Notes: generated by a model from the letters alone, not told the origin. Shown: positions 30,640-41,563, counted from the stretch's first letter. The stretch is DNA of 64,000 bases from Prionace glauca (GCA_037974335.1 CM075761.1:14513549-14577548); one strand, 5' to 3'. Numbers and translations are program-made.

Positions 30640-32020
30640 GATGCATTACAGTTCACCGACCTCCACTGCAGGTCCACAGACCCCAACTCCCTGGTCCTAC
30701 AGGAAACTCGGGAACACAGACTCGTGCTTATCGACTACAGCTCAGCCTTCAACACCATTCTTCAAACAAAACTCGGCTCCAAAATCTGTGGCCTGGAACT
30801 CGGCTCCTGCTGCTGCAATTTGATCCTGAACTTCCGAACCCAGAGACAGCAATAAGTAAGGACAGTCAACAACACCTCCTCCACAATCATCCTGAACATA
30901 ATAGCCCCACAGGCCTGTATCCTCAGGCCCTTACTATATTCCTTACATGCCGATGACTGTGTGGTCAAATTCACCTACAAATCGATTTCCAAATTCATTG
31001 ACCCGAGCACTGTAGTGGGTCAGATCTGAAACAACGATGAGACCAAGATCAGGGAAGAGATAGAGAATCTGGTGAACTGGTGGGACAACAATAATCTCTT
31101 CCTCAATGTCAATGAAGCAAAGGAGATAGTCATCAACTTCAGGAAGCAGAATAGAGTACATCCCCCTGGTTACATCAATGGGATGAAGTTGAAATTGCCG
31201 AGATTATCAAGTATTTAGGGTGTAAGACCACCAACCACCTGCCCTGGACCCCCCATGATGACCCAATAATTAGGAAAGCCTATAAACACCTTTTCTTTCT
31301 CAGAGCTCCATGGACATTTGGAATGTTGGCTACAACTCTCACCAGCTTTTACAGATGCACAAAAGAAAACATTGTTTCAGGTTGTATCACAGTTTGGTAT
31401 GGCTCCAGCTCTGTCCGAGACCGCAAGAAATTTCAAAGCTTCGTGAATGGAACCCAGTCCATCACTCAAACCAACCTCTCACCCATTGACATTGTTTACA
31501 CTTCCTGCTGCTCCGCAAAAACAACCCGCCTAATTAAGGAAACAGCTCACCACGGACATAAACACTTCCACCTTGTTCTGTCGGGAAAAAAAGATAATAA
31601 CATCTGAGGACATGTATCAGCCAACTCATAGAATCATAGAAACAACACGGACTCATCGAGTCTGCGCCGACAACAATCCCAGCCAGGTCCTGCCCTCAAA
31701 GTCCCACATGTACACTGCTAATCCCTCTAACATACATCCCCTGGGACCCAAATGGGCAATTTAGTATGACCAAACCCAACCTAACCTGCACATCTTTGGA
31801 CTGTGGTGGAAACTGGAACATCCGGAGGAAACCCACGCAGCCATGGAAAGAATGCACAAATTCCACATAGACAGTGATCCAAGCCGGGAATTGAACTCAG
31901 GTCTCTCGAGGTGTGAGATAGCAGTTCTATCCGTTGTGTCACGAGGCTGCCAACTCAAGAACAGTTTCTTCTCTGTTGCCATCAGCCTTTTGAATAGAAC
32001 TACATCACATTAAATTGATC
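30640..32020 (+). mobile_element. L2-like LINE, decayed, split by an S1 SINE
   Basis: Reverse-transcriptase remnants lie in several frames. The catalytic region is recognisable near 30950 (ACR-C-R-W-L, from a Y-A-D-D-like 'catgccgatgactg'). Then come 'ctcaatgtcaatgaagcaaa' (N-E-A-K-E) and the frame TSFYRCTKENIVSGCITVWY with 'SKRK'-type C-terminus up to about 31619. After the S1 insert the element resumes at 31958 (aagaacagtttcttctctgt). I place it outside the CR1-A to D group, probably in the L2 lineage; the clade is tentative. Confidence 0.7.
31629..31948 (-). mobile_element. S1 SINE with 9-bp target duplication, inside L2-like LINE
   Basis: A perfect GCCAACTCA flanks it at 31620-31628 and 31949-31957. 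The minus-strand head is 'gcagcctcgtgacacaacgg', box B 'gagttcaattcccggc', and the tail lies at 31629. It is somewhat diverged but still has both duplications. Confidence 0.93.
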
Positions 32021-32023
32021 TAC

Positions 32024-33026
32024 ACCTGCTGCAGTTTTTCGCCACGTAAGTAATAGTCCTTCCTACCATTCTTCCTACCAAAGTGGACCACCTCACACTT
32101 GCCAACATTAAATTCCATTTGCCATTTCCTGGCTCATTCGCCCAGCCTATCTAGAACCTTCTGGAGACTCTCCACACCCTCCGCACAATTTGCCGTTCCC
32201 CCAATCTTGGTGTCATCAGCAAATTTCGACACCCTGCACTCGGTTCCCTCCTCCAGATTATCTTTACGTGGCGAAAAACTGCAGCAGGCGACGGTGCAGA
32301 GGGACCTCGGGGTCCTTGTGCATGAGTCGCAAAAACCCAGCCTGCAGGTGCAGCAGATGGTCAGGAAGGCTAATGGGATGCTGGCCTTCATCGCGAGTGG
32401 GATAGAATATAAAAGTAGAATATAAAAGCTGCGGCTGTATAGGGCACTGGTGAGGCCGCAGCTGGAGTACTGTGTGCAGTTTTGGTCGCCGGACTTGCGC
32501 AAGGATATTTTGGCCTTGGGAGTGTAGAGGAGGTTTACTAGTCTGATAGCAGAGTTGAGGGGGTTGAGCTATGAGGAGAGGCTGAATAAACGAGGCTTGT
32601 ACTCGTTAGAGTTTAGAAAAATGAGGGGAGATCTCACTGAGACGTGTAAGATGATGAATGGGATGGATAGGATAGAGGTGGAGAGACTCTTCCCGCTCAG
32701 AAAGGACAGTAGGACTAGGGGGCACAGCCTCAAGATAATGGGGAGGCGATTTAGAACGGGATTGAGGAGGAACTTCTTCACTCAAAGGGTGGTGAATCTC
32801 TGGAATTCTCTGCCCGTTGAAGTGGTGGAGGCTGCCTCGCTAAATATTTTTAAGACGCGGGTTGATAGGTTTTTGATAAGCGAGGAGATTAAGGGTTATG
32901 GGGAGAGGGTGGGTGTGTGGAACTGAGGCACAACAGATCAGCCATGATCTAACTGAATGGCAGGGGAGGCTCGAGGGGCTCGATGGCCTACTCCTGCTCC
33001 TATTTCTTATGTTCTAATGTGCAGTG
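32024..33026 (+). mobile_element. CR1-C LINE with 5' inversion
   Basis: 32024-32265 reads as CR1-C reverse transcriptase on the minus strand ([20 protein letters not shown]). From 32264 the element continues on the plus strand (LQVQQMVRKANGMLAFIASG, MRGLSYEERLNKRGLYSLEF, NLWNSLPVEVVEAASLNIFK) to the tail at 33026. A perfect 25-bp inverted repeat joins the two parts (32025-32049 and 32264-32288). This is the structure expected from twin priming during LINE integration. Confidence 0.88.
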
Positions 33027-33059
33027 GGTGGATGACGTGGTGTAGTGGGCGGGGGGAGG

Positions 33060-33210
33060 GTGTAGTTGGTCCAGTTTAAGCGCACACGAACAACGTGAAG
33101 CACTCGGCAACTCTCGAAGCAACATCCAAGAGCAGCCCTCACATGACCCACTGCGTGTATGTCCCCTGTTGGACAACAAGGCGGGCCGAATCACCTGTGG
33201 ATTTCAAAAA
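33060..33210 (+). repeat. Unclassified segment repeated near 51.4-51.8 kb
   Basis: 'ttggtccagtttaagcgcac', 'gtgaagcactcggcaactct' and 'tgacccactgcgtgtatgtc' recur in inverse orientation at about 51400-51450 and 51690-51770, where an S2 SINE splits them. A short frame MTHCVYVPCWTTRRAESP lies in it, followed at 33285 by a donor-like 'aagacaggtgag'. It could be a low-copy repeat or a decayed exon. Confidence 0.5.
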
Positions 33211-33359
33211 AGTGACATCAGTAAACATGCACAATTTATACAGACATTTACGGGACCCACAGAAGCTCAGACTGAAGACAGGTGAGCCATAAAATATGTT
33301 GGAAGGTCCATACGAATCAATTGATTCCCAGGTACGTCCCAAGTCTCTTGATCCTTATT

Positions 33360-34432
33360 TAGAACAGTTTCTGGTATCCCTCCATCTCTAGTCCGCTCAT
33401 GTGCCTATCTAAGTAAGCCTTAAACAACTCAAGCATGCCTGCCTCCACCACCCTACTTGGCAGTGCATTCCAGGCCCCCACAAGCCTCTGTGTGAAAAAC
33501 CTCCCTCTAACATCCGAATTGTACCTCGCCCTCCTCACCGCCCATGGCCCCTCGTATTTCTGTATCCAACCGAGGAAAAAGCTTACCACTGATCACTCTA
33601 TCTATCCCCTTCATAATCTTACACACCTCTATTAGATCTCCCCTCTTTCTCCGTCTTTCTAAGGAGAACAGCCCCAATTTGCCCAATCTCCCCTCATAGC
33701 TCCGTCCGTCCATACCAGGCAGCATCCTGGTAAACCTCCTCTGCACTATCCCCAGGGTCTCCACCTCCTTCCAGTAGTGAGGCGACCAGAACTGGACGCA
33801 GTACTCCAAATGCAGTCCAACCAACATTCTACACAACTGCAACATTAGACGCCAGCTTTTATACTCTATACCCCTTCCTCGCAAGGCAAGCTTGCCATAA
33901 GCCTTCTTCGCCACCTTCTCCACCTGTACTGCCACCTTCAAGACTTGTGTACTGGCACCCCTTGGTCCCTCTGCGTTTCTATACTCTTCATAGTCCTACA
34001 TTTATCGTGTAACTGCGCCCTGCATTATTTCTTCCAAAGTGCATCACCTTACATTTATCAGGATTAAATTCCATCTGCCATTTCTCTGCCCAATATACCA
34101 GCCTATCTATATCCTGCTGTAATGCCTGACACTGCTCCTCACTATCAGCAACTCCAGCCGTCTTCGTGTCATCTGCAAACTTGCTGATCACACCAGTTAC
34201 CCCCTCTGCCGAGTCATATTACAAATAGCAAAGGTCCCAGTCCTGAGCCCTGCGGCACACCACGAGTCACAGACCTCCAGCTAGAAAAAGACCCTTCCAC
34301 GACTCCCCTCTGTCTCCTATTACCAAGCTGGTCCTCAATCCATCGAGACACCTGTCCTTGTATCCCATGAGCCTTAACCTTTCCCACCAACCTACCATGA
34401 GGGACTTTCTCAAACGCCTTGCTGACATCCAC
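33360..34432 (-). mobile_element. CR1-D LINE, 5'-truncated
   Basis: Coding pieces in several frames are VSKAFEKVPHGRLVGKVKAH (34214-34432), [20 protein letters not shown] (33988-34191) and RRFTRMLPGMDGRSYEGRLG (33507-33941), ending in WNALPSRVVEAGMLELFKAY. At least three shifts are needed. The extreme 3' tail is missing. Confidence 0.9.
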
Positions 34433-34598
34433 ATATCTTCAGGCCCTGCTCCTATAGACCCCGCTTACTTCATGTCCCACCCCCTGGTCCTGCCCGGTGG
34501 GCGCCGCACAAGTGGCTCCTCTCTCGGGGAGGCTGCAAAGACAAGTGTGTCTCGCTTCATTTAATTCAACTTGTTTAAAATTACATTTCATTAATTTA

Positions 34599-34655
34599 TC
34601 GTTGGGCCGAAGGGCCTGTTTCCCGTGCTGTGTTGTTCTTTGTTCTTTGTTCTTA
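34599..34655 (+). mobile_element. S2 tail-only insertion
   Basis: 'cgttgggccgaagggcctgt' and 'gttgttctttgttctttgtt' only. This is the shortest tail-only copy in the window and lies in the GPCR intron. Confidence 0.8.
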
Positions 34656-34825
34656 TACAGCGTCTTGCCAGAAAGGTGCAGGAGACTGAATCTGTCACAT
34701 ATCCGTTGTCGGTGAAGGTCGCAATAGGCGAGAAATTGGGTTTGGACCTGAGTTCTCGGCTGTCATGCGGTTTTCCTGCTCACCCCGTCATCAATGGACA
34801 GGGAGTAGTTGTAAACCCGCCCCCC

Positions 34826-34868
34826 TCCCATGTGTGTGTGTGTGTGTGTGTCTGAGAGAGAGAGAGGG
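34826..34868. repeat. Short (GT)n and (GA)n microsatellite
   Basis: About ten GT units are followed by GA units and then 'gggagac'. Confidence 0.9.
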
Positions 34869-35042
34869 AGACAAAACAACAAAGTACAGTATCAGTGTTC
34901 TATTTAGCTATTCTTTTGAATTGGTGTTTGAGAGGGAATACATTCTTCAATCTGTTCGCTTCTATCAGCAAATATCTGTATTTATATGTGTGTGCTTGGG
35001 CGTGTCTGTGTGTTCGTGTTCCTGTGACTCTCAGGGATTTTG

Positions 35043-35332
35043 TGGTGGCACAGGGGATAGTATTGTTCCCTCACAGCACCAGAGCCCTATTCAATCGCAA
35101 GCTTGGCCACTGTCTGTGCAGTTTCTGTACGTTCTCCCTGTGTCTGCGTGGGTTTCCTCTGCGTGCTCCAGTTTCTTCCCAGACTCTGTAATTTGTTCTG
35201 GGTAGGTGCATTGGCCATGCTAAATTCTCCCTCTGTACCTGAAAAGGTGTTGGAGTGTTGTGCCAGGGGATTTTTTTTACAGTAACTTCATTGCAGTGTT
35301 AATGCAAGCCTACTTGTTACACTAATGAATTA
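35043..35332 (+). mobile_element. S3 SINE in the GPCR intron
   Basis: The head is weak (gtggtggcacaggggatagt). The middle is 'gggtttcctctgcgtgctcc' and the tail 'acttcattgcagtgttaatg' with 'acactaatgaat'. Confidence 0.87.
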
Positions 35333-35835
35333 GCTTCAAACTTTACAAAACGTTTTCCCTCTCTGTGAGATCTTGCTGTGCATATTGGACCAATAAAATG
35401 GAATCTGCTGTCTGAGACTGGGCGGGTGATTAGAATGAACTGGTGATAAAAGTCGAGGGTAAAAAGTATTCTGTCTCAGTCTTTTACTCACAATGGGATA
35501 GTATTTGAGGTCACATGTCTGTGAAAAGCCACAGCACACGGAAGACATCTTAGCCCATAGGCCCTGAGACAATTGCCAGTGGCTAAAGGAATGGATAACT
35601 GCACAGAATGATTCAACAGAAACAACAAGGGCAGCAAACCGAGTCCAGTAAATGACAAGAAAATCCATGCAGTGAAACAGCCTTTCTAGAATGAGGAACT
35701 GGACACAGGGGACGGGACGTTACAGCCTCACTCTTCCCGAAACTGTAAAATCCCACCTGTGTTCAACAGATCTTCCCATGCCCAACCCCTCGCCCGCTCA
35801 TTCACGGGCCAGAGCAATTACAGCCAGGTACCTAC

Positions 35836-36079
35836 CCGGAACACCAACAATCGCCAGGAGTGGATAGTAAAAGCATTGAATCGCATACAGAACAATACAA
35901 ATCCGAAAGGCTGGTGTTATCCACCAATCATCTGCATTAAACTCAGAAATCCAATAGAATAAACTCCTGTCCTTGGTCGGAACTTTCCAGTCCATTTCTC
36001 CCGGATTCGGATCCATTGTCGGAACTTTCCAATCCATTTCTCCCGGATTCGGATCCATTGTCGGAACTTTCCAATCCAT
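35836..36079 (-). CDS. GPR139-like G-protein-coupled receptor, exon 1
   Basis: The first in-frame ATG of the open stretch is at 36079. The frame gives MDWKVPTMDPNPGE twice, then MDWKVPTKDRSLFYWISEF, then TM1 (YAIQCFYYPLLAIVGVP), and ends after 81 codons plus one base at a donor 'gttccgg|gtaggt' (phase 1). Joined to 29768 this gives G-V-P-V-N-I-I-T-I, the normal TM1 sequence of GPR139-like receptors (G-x-P-x-N). The N-terminus is unusual in being built from a 42-bp tandem repeat, so any of several ATGs could start. The region upstream (36080-36184) is open in frame but lacks an ATG, so I end the exon here; a further 5' non-coding exon is possible. Confidence 0.85.
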
Positions 36080-36100
36080 TTCTCCCAGATTCGGATCTCT
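35975..36100 (-). repeat. 42-bp tandem repeat, about three copies, coding
   Basis: Each unit encodes MDWKVPT-MDPNPGE on the minus strand. The units differ by only a few bases. It forms the extracellular N-terminus of the GPCR. Confidence 0.92.
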
Positions 36101-36399
36101 CCTCTCCCTCCCTCTCTCTCCACCGCCGCTGATCTCTGTTAGTGTTGGAATTGTCACTCCCGCTGACTCAGTGGGACAACACAATGAACGGAATCCCTTA
36201 TTAATAGAAGAGGGAAAATCCCTCCTGACACACTAATCGGATCCATGGAGACACATCAATTACAGTCACTTAACAAACAGTTTCAATTAACCCCGTTCAA
36301 TCCAACAATTTTTCCCCCCAAAATAGAAAATTTACAACCGCGATGGGGCGTTGAGCACCAGAGAAATATGGAAAAGTGGAAATAATGGAAGGTCAGACA

Positions 36400-36475
36400 C
36401 GGCAGTGCAGAAGGAGGCCATAGAACCCAACGAGCCTGCACTGACTCTGCGACAGAGCATCTTACCCACATTGGA
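36400..36475 (-). mobile_element. S1 tail-like fragment
   Basis: 'cagtgcagaaggaggccata' and 'gagcctgcactgactctgcg' are the complement of an S1 tail region. Only about 75 bases are present. Confidence 0.5.
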
Positions 36476-36793
36476 ATGATGTGCATACACGTTTTTTTTT
36501 TTCAGATCAATGTTAATACTGAAATGTGCAGGCGTGAAAGGGCCTCTCAATGCACAAATATTGTTGGTTTTGATATAATTTACTTCAAACTTTCACATAA
36601 ATCTGTTTGTTTTGTACCAGAATATGCCCGGAAATATTATTGGAAGGATAACATAATTCATTCAACTTTTTGCCATTCATCTCCTCCAATAAATTTGTGA
36701 GGCAATTGATTAAGCGTTGAAATAATTCACTAAGTTTTTTTGCAGGCTTCAGAGCACTTGAAACAGAATGCTGAGTCACTGGAGACTTCACTG

Positions 36794-37082
36794 GAGCAGC
36801 ACAGTGGTTAGCACTGCTATCTGAGAGCACCAGGGACCCGGTTCGATTCCCAGCTTGATTCACGGTATGGAGTCTGCACATTCTCCCCGTGTCTGCGTGG
36901 GTTTCCTCCGGCTGTTTCGGTTTCCTCCCACAGTCTGAAAGATATGTTGGTTAGGTGCGTTGGCCTTGCTGAATTCTCCCTCAGTGTACCCATACAGACG
37001 TGTGTGGCGAATAGGGGATTTTCACAGTCACTTCATTGTATTGTTAATGTAAGCTGACTTGTAACACTAATAAATAATATTA
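36794..37082 (+). mobile_element. S3 SINE, full length
   Basis: 'agcagcacagtggttagcac', box B 'ggttcgattcccagc', tail 'acttcattgtattgttaatg' and 'taacactaataaataat'. A CR1-A fragment follows immediately. Confidence 0.92.
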
Positions 37083-38190
37083 AACCTATGCCTTGCTACT
37101 CATTGACTCCTTCCAAACCAACGCAATTTGCAATACCCTCAACACCCTCAAACGTACCCTAATAGCCTCATAATTACCCTTTCCCCAGCTAAAACTACTG
37201 ACCCGAGGTTCATGCCTATCCCTTTCCATCACTAAGGTGAGCGTAACCGAATTGTGGTCAGTATCACCAAAATGGACACCAACTTCCAAGTCTAGCACCT
37301 GGTCTGGCTCATTTCCCAGCACCAAATCCAATATAGCCTCACCACTAGTTGGCCTATCTACATACTGAGTTAAAAAACCTTCCTGCACGCGTTGTACAAA
37401 AACTGACCCCTCTAAATGGGACGGCGGCGCGGGCTCGTTGGGCCGAAGGGCCTGTTTCCCGTGCTGTGTTGTTCTTTGTTCTTTGTTCTTTGTTCTAATG
37501 AGCTAGAGCTATAACAATTCCAATCAATATTAGTAAAGTTAAAATCCCCCATAACAATTACCCTATTACTTTCACTCCTAACCAGGATCGTCTCCGCAAT
37601 CCTTTCCTCAACCTCTCTACAACTTTTAGGAGGTCTATAAAAGACTCCCAACAGGGTGACCTCTCCTCTCCTATTTCTAATCTCCGCCCATACTACCTCA
37701 ACAGACAAGTCCTCATCAAACTTCCCCTCTGACACTGTGATACAATCCCTGACCAATAATGCTACCCCTCCCTCCCCCCCACCTCCTTCTCTACTCCGAC
37801 TAAAACATTTGAACGCCAGGACCTGCAGCAACCATTCCTGCCCCTGCTCTATCCGTGTCTCTGAAATGGCCACAACATCGAAGTCCCAGGTACTGATCCA
37901 CGCTGCAATTTCATCCACTTTATTGCGAATACTCTTCGCATTAAAGTATACGCATTTCAAACCCTGCTCCACCCCACCCCTGCGATGCTGTGCATTGCAG
38001 TCCCCATCTATGCCCCCCTCACTTTCAACCCCTCTACTCAGGATCCCACCCCCCCCCTCCGAATCAGTTTAAACCTAACTGGATAGCCTTAGCAAATTTA
38101 CCCCCCAGGATATTGGTCCCCCTTTGATTCAGGTGTAGACCATCTTGGATACTTTCGACCAGTTTGCTGACTCCAATGTTTTACCCCGGT
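37083..38190 (-). mobile_element. CR1-A LINE 5' part: endonuclease and ORF1 end
   Basis: From right to left on the minus strand: the end of ORF1 (VESIQDGLHLNQRGTNILGG, stop at 38064), a C-rich spacer, then an APE-type endonuclease. The endonuclease starts VYFNAKSIRNKVDEIAAWIS and has the catalytic-site motifs S-E-T-R, G-D-F-N and, further on, G-D-T-D-H-N-S-V. An S2 tail is inserted at 37418-37496. The reverse transcriptase is absent, so this is a 3'-deleted or rearranged copy. D-G-x-H in ORF1 is the catalytic end of an SGNH/GDSL esterase, known in CR1 ORF1. Confidence 0.88.
37418..37496 (+). mobile_element. S2 tail-only insertion in CR1-A endonuclease
   Basis: 'gggacggcggcgcgggctcg', 'gggccgaagggcctgtttcc' and three ttctttg units. 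TCTAA flanks the insert on both sides, consistent with a target duplication. Confidence 0.88.
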
Positions 38191-38944
38191 GCCCTTATTT
38201 GCAAGATGGACAAAGGACAAACACAAGTAAAGGTTCAACAAGTTTATTAACAATAACACTACTAACCCTTAAATTACCCACATAAAGCAAGAGGATACCC
38301 CAAAATCAGATATACTACCCACAAAGATGGTTTGGTTAAAACTACAGGCTCGATTCTCTGAGTTCCTCTGGTCTGTCGTCACGAAGGTGAGTCTCGATGG
38401 TAGCTTCTTCCTTCCTTCCTTCTCTGGTCAGTCTTCCGAATGATCAAGGGTCGCCTCCTTCACCGAGTCTTCGCTCCTGGTTTTCCTTTATCCCTCTGCC
38501 TGCTTGCCTTTCCAGAAACTTCTCTGGCTTCCGGCCAATGAGGTCCCAGGAGGGACTTCCAATACCCAGTGGGTTTCTTGATGTCTGCCTGACAGGACAC
38601 CAGGGTCCGCCCCCAGGTGTCCATCTCCATGCTGCTGCTTACATGTGACCTGTTATCAGGTTAAGCCAACTACAGGAACTCTTGGTGACAGAACGTCTGG
38701 CCCAATCTGAGCTTCTAACAATAGGCCGGTGCATTTCAATGGGGTGCAATGATCTCCTGCTAAGTATCAGCAGAGTGCAGGGGAGACTGATGAGTCAGGC
38801 CCAGACAGGTTTGTGTATTGTACAACTGGGCTGCCGGAGGTTTGACTGTGTTTGATTTTTAATATGCCCAATTCTTTGAATTAAGATATCCAATTTTATC
38901 AGTCTTAAAAGTAGGCCCTGTTTATGTTATCCATAGAACATAGA
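38191..38944. other. Unassigned, possibly an old repeat
   Basis: No coding motif. 'caacaagtttattaacaata' and the C/T-rich stretch at 38395-38480 suggest an old transposon end, but I cannot name it. A short frame at 38397-38648 has no domain. Confidence 0.35.
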
Positions 38945-39273
38945 CTAGATCATGGTGATGGAACCCATAAAATACCTACATTGCTGAAGGAAGCCATGCA
39001 AGACTGCACAGACCACAACACCACCCAGCCCCTATGCCGGTACCCCTATTTATCCTTGCTAATGCCCTCTGGTACTGAGGGGCAATTTAGCACGGCCAAT
39101 CCACCCAACCCGCACTTCTTTGGACGGTGGGAGGAATCCGGATTACCCAGAGGAAACCCATGCAGACATGGGGAGAACGTGTAGACTCTACACACACAGT
39201 GACCCAATCTGGTAATCAAACCCGGGTCCCTGCCGCTGTAAGGCAGCGTGTTAACCACTGTGCCACCATGTCG
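38945..39273 (-). mobile_element. S1 SINE, diverged
   Basis: Minus-strand head 'acatggtggcacagtggtta', box B 'gggtttgattaccag', tail near 38945-39010 decayed. Confidence 0.87.
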
Positions 39274-39400
39274 GGAGTCAATCATTGGCGTTTGAGACGT
39301 TGCAAGGTCATCAGCGCCTGTCTAATACAGTAAAAAATAAACCACATTCTAATATATTCATCACAACATTTACATGAAATGCTGCTATCCCAGACTTGTC

Positions 39401-39640
39401 ATTACTGCTGCCTTACAGCGCCAGGCCCGGGTTTGATTCCCGGCTTGGGTCACTATCTCTGTGGAGTTTGCACTTTCTCCTCGCGTCCCCTGTGTGGGTT
39501 TCCTCCGGGTGCTCCACTTTCTTCCCACACCCCAAAGATGTGTAGGTTAGGTTGATTGGCCATGTGAAATTGCTCCTTCGTGTCAGGGGGACTAGCAGGA
39601 TAGTTATGTGGGGTTGCAGGGATTGTTGACGGTGAAGTCT
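39401..39640 (+). mobile_element. S1 SINE, tail missing
   Basis: 'attactgctgccttacagcg', box B 'gggtttgattcccggc', 'gggtttcctccgggtgctcc' and 'gattggccatgtgaaattgc'. It ends before the LINE-like tail. Confidence 0.87.
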
Positions 39641-40528
39641 CGGATTCTAAGTGGGATTCTACTATTTTTGTTTAACACAGAAGTTAATTTGAAACTTTTT
39701 GTTTTCCTTCCCAGACAAACAGGTACTTTCCTGGCTGGTCCCTTAAGGACACAGTTCTAGTTTGCGCTTAGAATTTTGATGTAATATCAATCCAGTTGCA
39801 TAAGCAGCAAAACGAAAGATATCATTGTAAAGGGCAGCAACTCCCTTCCTGTGAACCTCACTGCACCTGAATATCACATCAACCAACTAAAGCAGCGTCA
39901 CCTTCTGAGAAATGAAGGCCAGAGTACAATTGGGAACTATCAACATTTTTAAAATCTTAAGGAGACATTCGACTTCCAGCATTTGTTGAAACTTATTTTT
40001 GTAAAAGTCTTTGAATGAGCCAATGAGCCAAATGAGCCAAACTAAAGTGGAAAGTGCATTTCATTTCAGGCTTTGAATATTTCAAAAAAAAACCTCATTG
40101 TAAGATATACTAGTTCCTCAACAGAAAACAGAAGATTCATTCCTGAAAAATTACATTAAAATTATATCATTGAGTTGACAGCAAATTACCATAATGATAT
40201 TGATGTTTTAACGAGTGAATTTGGGTAAAAATCTCTTACTTATAACGTCTTGTGGAATAAAAAAGACATTCCTTCTCATTTTAAACTTCGCCGGACTGTC
40301 AAACATGGGAGCTAAAAAAACATAGCACGGGAATTATTCATGATGAAAGTGTGCCCGTCAGGCTCCCTTCTCATTTGGTTTAAAACCATCCAGTAATTCC
40401 AGTGGACACATGTAGGTTTTGCCTTGTGAAGTGTTGCATTATTTGAGGTTGAGTGGAATCCAGTGGTTCAGTTCCGTTTTTACGTTGGCTTCAAGTGAAT
40501 GGAGTTTATACAGCTTGAAATTCCATGG
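39641..40528. other. Unassigned, A+T-rich
   Basis: No gene or repeat recognised. This is one of the longest stretches without an identifiable transposon, so it may be old unique intergenic DNA. Confidence 0.45.
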
Positions 40529-40984
40529 CATGAACATAGAACATAGAACATAGAATATTACAGCACAAACAGGCCCTTCGGCCCTCAAGTTGCGCCGATC
40601 GCATCAACCCCACCAATCTATAGACCTATCTATAACCCCCAATCCCATTAAACCCCATATACTCATCCAGAAGTCTTTTAAAAGACCCCAGCGAGTTCGC
40701 CTCCACCACCGACGACGGCAGCCGATTCCAATCACTCACCACCCTGTGAGTGAAAAACTTACCCCTAACATCACCTCTGTACTTCCCTCCCCGCACCTTA
40801 AATCTGTGTCCTCTCGTAGCGACCATTTCAACCCGGGGAAATAGCCTCTGAGAGTCCACCCTATCTATTCCTCTCAACATTTTATAAACTTCTATCAGGT
40901 CGCCTCTCAACCTTCGCCTCTCCAGGGAAAAGAGTCCCAGCTCCCTCAACCTATCTTCATAAGGCATGCCTCCCAGTCCAGGCA
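40529..40984 (-). mobile_element. CR1-B LINE, strongly 5'-truncated
   Basis: Tail of tagaacat units at 40529, then the C-terminal 120 codons in one frame (PGLGGMPYEDRLRELGLFSL to GFNGIGGYR). It is almost identical to the same part of 23524-25460. Confidence 0.95.
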
Positions 40985-41314
40985 TGACTTGAATTGAACA
41001 CAAGGCAGGTTGGACGGTTAAGTTTACTTGGCGCTAAGATGTCACTATGAGATAGTTTATGTTCACCTTCAAAGTATTACTGTTTCAGTGGTAGGCAAAG
41101 TAGCTGAACGTTGTTTGCCGAATAAGTAACTATTTCACAGCCCGCTCTTGTTTTTAGAATCTCTTCCACTTTTATCACCCACAGTCGTTTGTGTCCATAA
41201 ACTTTTTTTAATAAGTTCGCTGCTGTAAACAAAAACAATTCAACATTCAGATAAATGAAATGAAATATGACTCAATATTGACAGAAACAAAAACCGAGCC
41301 AGCAGCCACGTCTA
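40985..41314. other. Unassigned
   Basis: Nothing recognised apart from A+T-rich sequence. Confidence 0.4.
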
Positions 41315-41563
41315 TCCCACGAGGCCCTATTCCCGTAACCACATATTCCCGTAACCCTGCTAATCTCCCTGACACTAAATGGAAATTGAACATGGCTAAT
41401 CACCCGAATTCCCACATCTTTGGGGTGTGGGAGGAAACCGGAGCACCCGGAAGAAACCCATGCAAACACGGGAAGAACGTGCAAACCCCACTCAGACAGT
41501 GACCCAAGACATAAATTGAACCTGGGTCCCTGGCGCTGTGAGGTAGCAATGCTATCCATCTTG
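41315..41563 (-). mobile_element. S1 SINE, tail truncated
   Basis: 'gtgggaggaaaccggagcac', 'cactcagacagtgacccaag' and 'gcgctgtgaggtagcaatgc' are the complement of the S1 middle and head. Confidence 0.87.

Noticed and set aside
35336-35668. 110-codon minus-strand frame in the GPCR intron
   Set aside because: No domain or splice support; it lies between the two exons, and skipping it gives a perfect joint.
36080-36184. Longer GPCR N-terminus reaching 36184
   Set aside because: The frame is open but the first codon there is TTG, not ATG, and the stretch is GA-rich low complexity. The first ATG is at 36079.
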